From the NCBI GenBank assembly GCA_034432795.1, contig DAOUBF010000052.1:1-64000 (forward strand): a stretch of 64,000 nt of DNA. The letters are read 5' to 3'. The notes under the pieces were generated by a model, which worked only from the letters and a program-made list of their open reading frames with translations, did no database searches and was not told the DNA's origin. Below are positions 59,757-64,000 of the stretch, one piece after another. A program made the position numbers and the translations under genes. Source of the DNA: DAOUBF01 sp034432795. Its GTDB lineage: Bacteria; Chloroflexota; Anaerolineae; DSLN01. Position 1 is the stretch's first letter; each line of letters opens with the position of its first letter.

Positions 59757-62578
59757 AGATCAATGGACAGACCGTTCAGGCCGAAACGGGTATGACGGTG
59801 CTGAAGGCGGCGCAGCAGACCGGGATAGACATCCCCACGCTGTGCTATCACCCGGCGCTGCCGCCGGACGGCGGCTGCCGCGTATGCCTGGTGGAGGTCA
59901 AAGGCTGGCCCACACTCCAGGCCGCATGTACCCTCCAGGCGACAGAAGGGATGGAGGTGGAGACGGATTCGCCGGCAGTGCAGGCAGCGCGACGGCGTGT
60001 GCTGGAACTGCTCCTGGCGAATTACACGCCCGGCGTGGGACGCTACGCGAAGAGCGAACCCAACCTGCTCCTGGAATTGGCCGAACGCTATGGCGTACAG
60101 CCCCCACCCTTCCACGCCAACCGCCCGCTCTATCCAGTAGAGGACTCCAACCCCTTCATCCGCGTGGACCGCAACGCCTGCGTCCTGTGCTGGCGCTGCC
60201 AGCGCGCCTGCGCCTATCTGAACGGCGTGGAGGCCATCGGCGTCTTCAGCCGGGGCGCGAACGTGCACATCGGCTTCGGCCTGGACAGCACCATGCAGGA
60301 CAGCCCCTGCGAATTCTGTGGCATGTGCGTGGCTGTCTGCCCCACCGATGCGCTTGTGCCCAAATACCGGCTCGGAATCTCAGAACCCCGCTTTCTCCGA
60401 GAAACCGGGGTTCTAAAGGCCCTCACCGGCGGGCCGGAAACCGTGACCCCGACCATTTGCGGCTATTGTGGCGTGGGTTGCCGCATTAAGCTGCACGTCG
60501 TGGACAATCGCATCGTGGAGATCACCTCGGATTGGGAGGGGCCGGCCAATCATGGCCTGACCTGTGTCAAAGGCCGCTTTGCCTTTGAATTCGTCGGCCA
60601 CCCCGACCGCCTGACGCGGCCTCTGGTGCGGCGCTATCTCCTGGACGGGCGAGACAAGCCACGCCCCGGCGCAAGGGGAGATGGCGATGGCTGGGAGTTG
60701 GTGCCTGTGGACTGGAACACGGCGCTGGACCTCGTTGCCCGCAAATTCGCTCACATCCGCAGGGAGAGCGGCGGGGAAGCACTGGCCTGCCTGGCCTCGG
60801 CCCGCTGTACCAACGAGGAGAACTACCTGATGCAGAAGCTGGCCCGGCAGGTGTTCGGCACGAACAACGTGGACCACTGCGCCCGGCTGTGCCACTCGGC
60901 CACTGTGTCTGCGCTGGCCACCGCCTTCGGCTCCGGCGCCATGACCAACTCTATGGACGACCTCATCCATGAGGCCCGCGCCTTCTTCGTTATCGGCTCC
61001 AATACCACCGAGCAGCACCCCGTTTTGGGGATGCGTATGCGCCGGGCGATCAAAGAGCGCGGCATCCCGCTCATCCTGGCCGACCCGCGCAACATCCCGC
61101 TCGCCGACCTGGCGCGGTTGCACCTGCGCCACCGGCCCGGCACGGACATCGCGCTCCTCAACGGCATCGCTCATGTGCTCATCGCCAACGACTGGATTGA
61201 CCACGATTTCATCGCCCGGCGCACCGAGGGCTTTGAGGCCGTGCGCCAGGCCGTGGCGAAATATACGCCAGAGGTGGTGGCAGAGATCACCGGCGTCACG
61301 GCGGACGACATCATCGGTGCGGCGCGGCTGTTGTGGGAGAACCGGCCCGGCGCGGCCTTCTTTGCTATGGGGATCACCCAGCACACCACCGGCGTGGCCA
61401 ACGTCTTCGCCGTCGCCAACCTGCAAATGCTTCTGGGCAACATTGGCAAGCCGGGGAGCGGCGTGAACCCCCTGCGCGGCCAGAACAATGTGCAGGGTGC
61501 GTGCGACGCCGGGGCACTCCCCAACGTCCTCCCCGGCTATCAGCCGGTGACCAACGCCGACGTCCGGGCGAAGTTTGAGCGCGCCTGGGGCATGACCACG
61601 CCCATCCCGGAGACGCCCGGCCTGACCGTTGTGGAGATCATCAACGCGGCCTACGCGGGCAAAGTGCGCGGGCTATATATCATGGGCGAGAACCCCATGC
61701 TGTCTGACCCGGATTTAAATCACACGCGCGCGGGGCTGGAGCGCTGCGAGTTCCTTGTGGTTCAGGACATTTTCCTGACCGAGACGGCAGCGTTGGCCGA
61801 CGTCGTCCTGCCGGGCGTCGCCTTTGCCGAGAAGACGGGCACATTCACCAACACCGAGCGCCGTGTACAACTACTCCATGTTGCAGTGACGCCGCCGGGT
61901 GAGGCCCGACAGGATTGGGAGATTATTGCCGAAATCGCCAGGCGAATGCTGGCCCTTCAGCCGGTGGGAGAAGGGCCGTATGCAGGCTGGGATGTTCAAA
62001 GCCAGGCCGAGATCATGGCTGAGATGGCGGCGCTCACGCCGATCTACGGCGGCATCCGCCATGAGCGGCTGGGCATTCAGGGGCTACAATGGCCCTGCCC
62101 GACACTTGACCACCCCGGCACGCCTATCCTGCACACCGAGAAGTTCACGCGTGGGCTGGGGCGCTTCATGGCTGTTGAGCACATGCCTCCTGCCGAAGTC
62201 CCCGACGCCGAATATCCTCTGCTCCTCACCACCGGGCGCACGCTGTATCATTACCACACGGGCACGCAGACGCGGCGCTCGCCTGGGCTGAACGCACTCG
62301 TGCCGGAGGGGACGGTTGAACTGAATCCGGAGGACGCGCTGCGGTTGGGCATCGCCGATGGCGACCTGGTGCGGGCGCGCTCACGGCGCGGCGAGATCAT
62401 CACCCGCGCCGAGGTGACCGAGGGCATCGCCCCCGGCGTCGTCTTCATGACCTTCCACTTCGCCGAGGCCGCCGCCAACCTGCTCACGCACGCCGCGCTT
62501 GATCCGCTGGCGAAGATCCCGGAGTACAAGGCCTGCGCAGTGCGGCTGGAAGCGCTAAATGGCCATGATGGGGCATGA
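59744..62578 (+). CDS. Formate dehydrogenase catalytic subunit (FdhA-type, NuoG-like N-terminus)
   Basis: The 944-residue protein has an N-terminal 2Fe-2S domain (C34, C45, C48, C62), a 2[4Fe-4S] ferredoxin domain (C146-x2-C149-x2-C152-x3-C156 and C189-x2-C192-x2-C195-x3-C199), the catalytic 4Fe-4S site C239-x2-C242-x3-C246 with C274, and the molybdopterin domain. The metal ligand is Cys383 in HCARLCHSATV; it is not selenocysteine. The His-Cys cluster motif expected after the 2Fe-2S domain is absent (YTPGVGRYAKSEP there). Mo or W is possible, and the TupABC genes favour W. Residues 213-224 are encoded by a palindromic element. Confidence 0.93.
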   Translation: MLTLKINGQTVQAETGMTVLKAAQQTGIDIPTLCYHPALPPDGGCRVCLVEVKGWPTLQAACTLQATEGMEVETDSPAVQAARRRVLELLLANYTPGVGRYAKSEPNLLLELAERYGVQPPPFHANRPLYPVEDSNPFIRVDRNACVLCWRCQRACAYLNGVEAIGVFSRGANVHIGFGLDSTMQDSPCEFCGMCVAVCPTDALVPKYRLGISEPRFLRETGVLKALTGGPETVTPTICGYCGVGCRIKLHVVDNRIVEITSDWEGPANHGLTCVKGRFAFEFVGHPDRLTRPLVRRYLLDGRDKPRPGARGDGDGWELVPVDWNTALDLVARKFAHIRRESGGEALACLASARCTNEENYLMQKLARQVFGTNNVDHCARLCHSATVSALATAFGSGAMTNSMDDLIHEARAFFVIGSNTTEQHPVLGMRMRRAIKERGIPLILADPRNIPLADLARLHLRHRPGTDIALLNGIAHVLIANDWIDHDFIARRTEGFEAVRQAVAKYTPEVVAEITGVTADDIIGAARLLWENRPGAAFFAMGITQHTTGVANVFAVANLQMLLGNIGKPGSGVNPLRGQNNVQGACDAGALPNVLPGYQPVTNADVRAKFERAWGMTTPIPETPGLTVVEIINAAYAGKVRGLYIMGENPMLSDPDLNHTRAGLERCEFLVVQDIFLTETAALADVVLPGVAFAEKTGTFTNTERRVQLLHVAVTPPGEARQDWEIIAEIARRMLALQPVGEGPYAGWDVQSQAEIMAEMAALTPIYGGIRHERLGIQGLQWPCPTLDHPGTPILHTEKFTRGLGRFMAVEHMPPAEVPDAEYPLLLTTGRTLYHYHTGTQTRRSPGLNALVPEGTVELNPEDALRLGIADGDLVRARSRRGEIITRAEVTEGIAPGVVFMTFHFAEAAANLLTHAALDPLAKIPEYKACAVRLEALNGHDGA
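60382..60414. repeat. Palindromic element translated inside the formate dehydrogenase gene
   Basis: Arms AGAACCCCGCTTTCTC and GAGAAACCGGGGTTCT pair over 16 bases with one mismatch around a single centre base. It encodes SEPRFLRETGVL in frame, in the linker between the ferredoxin and molybdopterin domains. Confidence 0.85.
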
Positions 62579-62621
62579 GGCCTGGCTGGGGCTGTCTCGG
62601 CAGTCTCAGTAGAACACAGAA

Positions 62622-62670
62622 CTGTCACCCTTCCCTGGCCCTCACCTATCCAGGGGGAGGGCTGGGGTGG
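62622..62670. repeat. GC-skewed palindromic repeat
   Basis: CCCTTCCCTGGCCC with CCAGGGGGAGGGCTGGGGTG, between the formate dehydrogenase gene and the DUF971-like gene. Confidence 0.65.
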
Positions 62671-62711
62671 GGGGCAGCTAAGCCCTCAACAAGTGACAGG
62701 GGCAGTTCAGA

Positions 62712-63011
62712 CTACCCCCAGCTACGCAAGAGGTCCCAGGAATAGATACCGTACCGATGCCCATCGCCCCAGATGATTTGGAGCGCGTAGTTGCCCACAA
62801 GCTCAGCCGATTCCACGCGAGTATCCAATGCGGGAAGGATACGCAGCGGATCGGGATTCTCCCGCAGGGTCTTGCACTCCGCGCAGGGACAATTCGCCCG
62901 CAGGAACTCAAAAGAATACGTGCTCTCATGACCGTCGTTCCAGGTGATACGCAACTCCTTCCTGGTACGGTCAAAAACAATGTTGGTGGGTCGGGTTCGG
63001 GTCGTCTCCAT
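62712..63011 (-). CDS. DUF971-like (GBBH N-terminal-like) protein
   Basis: The 99-residue protein has the pattern of the DUF971/gamma-butyrobetaine hydroxylase N-terminal domain: ITWNDGHESTYSFEFLRANCPCAECKT, ALDTRVESAELVGNYALQIIWGDGHRYGIYSWDLLR (short forms WNDGHESTYSFEFLR and WGDGHRYGIYSWDLLR). The NCPCAEC motif could hold zinc or an iron-sulfur cluster, and such domains accompany Fe-S assembly proteins of the Mrp type. No good ribosome binding site is seen; ATG 63011 is used. It is convergent with the formate dehydrogenase gene. Confidence 0.85.
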   Translation of the reverse strand: METTRTRPTNIVFDRTRKELRITWNDGHESTYSFEFLRANCPCAECKTLRENPDPLRILPALDTRVESAELVGNYALQIIWGDGHRYGIYSWDLLRSWG

Positions 63012-63191
63012 GCCGCGACAGGCCACTCAGGTATTCTCTAGTAGAAGCATACTTGAATCGCCCCCCAGAAGCAAACGGACCGTTTCGCCCTCCCGGTGAT
63101 GTGGTGGCATGTTCGCCAACCATGAAATACACCGACGAATGCCATGCCCCTGGTCTATGTTCCGCAAACATGGTATAATAGGCATTGGCCT

Positions 63192-63278
63192 GGAGAGGTA
63201 GCGTAGCCTGGTCTAACGCGCGCGCCTGGAGAGCGCGTGAGCAGCAATGCTCCGTGGGTTCAAATCCCACCCTCTCCG
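63192..63278 (+). tRNA. tRNA-Ser(GGA)
   Basis: Acceptor stem GGAGAGG/CCTCTCC, anticodon arm CGCGC-CTGGAGA-GCGCG with anticodon GGA, a long variable arm (TGAGC-AGCAAT-GCTC), and T arm GTGGG-TTCAAAT-CCCAC. It is a class II tRNA and no CCA is encoded (GCC then T). It reads UCC codons, matching the T-box specifier upstream of serS. Confidence 0.95.
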
Positions 63279-63304
63279 CCTCCCTTGTGTCATAGATCAC
63301 GTAA

Positions 63305-63336
63305 CAGAGCGCAGGCGGCTTTCCCCCTGCGCTCTG
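63305..63336 (+). terminator. Terminator after tRNA-Ser
   Basis: CAGAGCGCAGG/CCTGCGCTCTG stem with a 10-base loop, followed by CTGCTTT. It also suits the convergent SDR gene. Confidence 0.75.
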
Positions 63337-63366
63337 CTGCTTTCCTGGGAATGAGAGGACAACGCG

Positions 63367-64000
63367 CTACCTGGATGCAGCCAGATCGTCGGCCCGCCGT
63401 GCACGCACCAGGCGCACTATGAACCAGTCCAGCAGCCAGGGCGCCAGCCGGTTGAGGGCTGCCCCCACAGCCAGCGGCCAGGGCAGGATCACCTGGCGGC
63501 GCGGGCGCCGGGCCAGGCGCACCACCACGCGGGCGACGTCCTCCGCCGAGACCCGCAGCCAGGCGGGTGAGTGCATGATGCGCTGCTCCAGGTGCGCCCT
63601 GGCGCCGAACTCGGTCCCTGTAGCCCCGCCAGGATAGACCACCGAGACGTGAATCCCCCAGGGTGCCACCTCGCGACGCAACGCCTCGCTGAAGCCCTCC
63701 ACCGCGAACTTGGTGGCCGCATAGACCGTGTAGCCGGGCGTGCCGATCCGCCCTGCGACCGAGGCTATGTTAATGATGTGGCCGCTGCGCTGGCGTTGCA
63801 TCACCGGCAGGACCGCACGGGTTAGCAGCACCATCCCCACGATGTTAACGTCAAACTGCTCGCGAATCTCCTCCGGCGTAAGGGCCTCCAACCAGTGGAT
63901 GCGCCCCAGGCCGGCGTTGTTCACCAGGATGTCTATGCGCCCGAAGCGCTCCAGGGCAGCCCTAGCCAGCGCCGCAATGTCCTCCTCGCGCCGCATGTCA
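63367..64000 (-). CDS. Short-chain dehydrogenase/reductase, N-terminus outside window
   Basis: Only the last 210 or so residues are seen; the start and the glycine-rich cofactor site lie beyond the right edge. Visible SDR motifs: DILVNNAGLGRIHWLEALTPEEI (with NNAG), NIASVAGRIGTPGYTVYAATKFAVEGFSEALR (catalytic Ser and Tyr-x3-Lys), VVYPGGATGTEF. A C-terminal extension with a hydrophobic, Arg-rich helix (LNRLAPWLLDWFIVRLVRARR) suggests membrane contact. Substrate unknown. Confidence 0.9.
   Translation of the reverse strand, partial: DMRREEDIAALARAALERFGRIDILVNNAGLGRIHWLEALTPEEIREQFDVNIVGMVLLTRAVLPVMQRQRSGHIINIASVAGRIGTPGYTVYAATKFAVEGFSEALRREVAPWGIHVSVVYPGGATGTEFGARAHLEQRIMHSPAWLRVSAEDVARVVVRLARRPRRQVILPWPLAVGAALNRLAPWLLDWFIVRLVRARRADDLAASR

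Noticed and set aside
60890..60900. Selenocysteine in the formate dehydrogenase
   Set aside because: The metal-ligand codon is TGC/TGT-type Cys (HCARLCHS), and no in-frame TGA is present in the gene.

Overview
The window is a GC-rich bacterial chromosome segment, most likely from a member of the Chloroflexota (Anaerolineae-like). This is an inference from the gene set: YfhO-type membrane proteins, a GldA/GldF/GldG-type ABC system, a membrane pyrophosphatase, a T-box in front of serS, selenocysteine machinery, and many short GC-rich intergenic hairpin repeats. No marker was searched against a database.

Layout. 1-6 kb: leftward operon of two paralogous pairs of large membrane proteins. 6.4-15.2 kb: leftward metabolic genes, namely folD, a thioredoxin-reductase-like flavoprotein, malic enzyme, a radical SAM protein, a small Cys protein, a GltD-like oxidoreductase, a lone cyclic-nucleotide-binding domain and fhs. 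15.5-18.8 kb: a small protein, a response regulator and hppA. 19-26.1 kb: rightward ABC system, rpoD and T-box-controlled serS. 26.3-31.9 kb: a toxin-antitoxin pair, fabI, and the leftward pantothenate/CoA set panB-panE-panC-coaX behind a leader with an intrinsic terminator. 32.2-35.8 kb: a PadR-type regulator fused to a binding-protein-like domain, followed by tungstate transporter genes tupABC. 35.9-36.5 kb: tRNA-Asn(GUU) split in its anticodon by a group I intron that carries a broken HNH endonuclease. 36.6-42.7 kb: clpB, then a leftward operon of two DoxX proteins, a glyoxalase/dioxygenase and a DsbA-like protein, with a divergent TetR regulator. The DsbA-like protein has a TGA codon in place of the first Cys of its CxxC motif, followed by a SECIS-like hairpin. 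42.7-50 kb: wecG-like, dcd, a glycoside hydrolase, rdgB, tsaD, a peptidase and selA. 50-57.8 kb: a BrnT/BrnA-type pair, small membrane and zinc-finger proteins, a CoA transferase, a phosphorylase, a low-GC secreted protein, a TPR-like protein and corA. 58-62.6 kb: a NuoE-NuoF fusion and an FdhA-type subunit forming a probable NAD-dependent formate dehydrogenase. The right end has a DUF971-like protein, tRNA-Ser(GGA) and a truncated SDR gene.

How the genes fit together. Formate dehydrogenase, Fhs and FolD make a formate/one-carbon theme, and TupABC could supply tungsten to the dehydrogenase. SelA makes selenocysteyl-tRNA, which supports reading the TGA of the DsbA-like gene as selenocysteine. 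The DoxX/dioxygenase operon resembles quinone- and catechol-stress operons.

The strongest discoveries are the selenocysteine DsbA-like gene in a TetR-controlled operon, the intron-split tRNA-Asn, and several families of palindromic repeats. One repeat family has compensatory stem changes, and several repeats lie in frame inside protein-coding genes.
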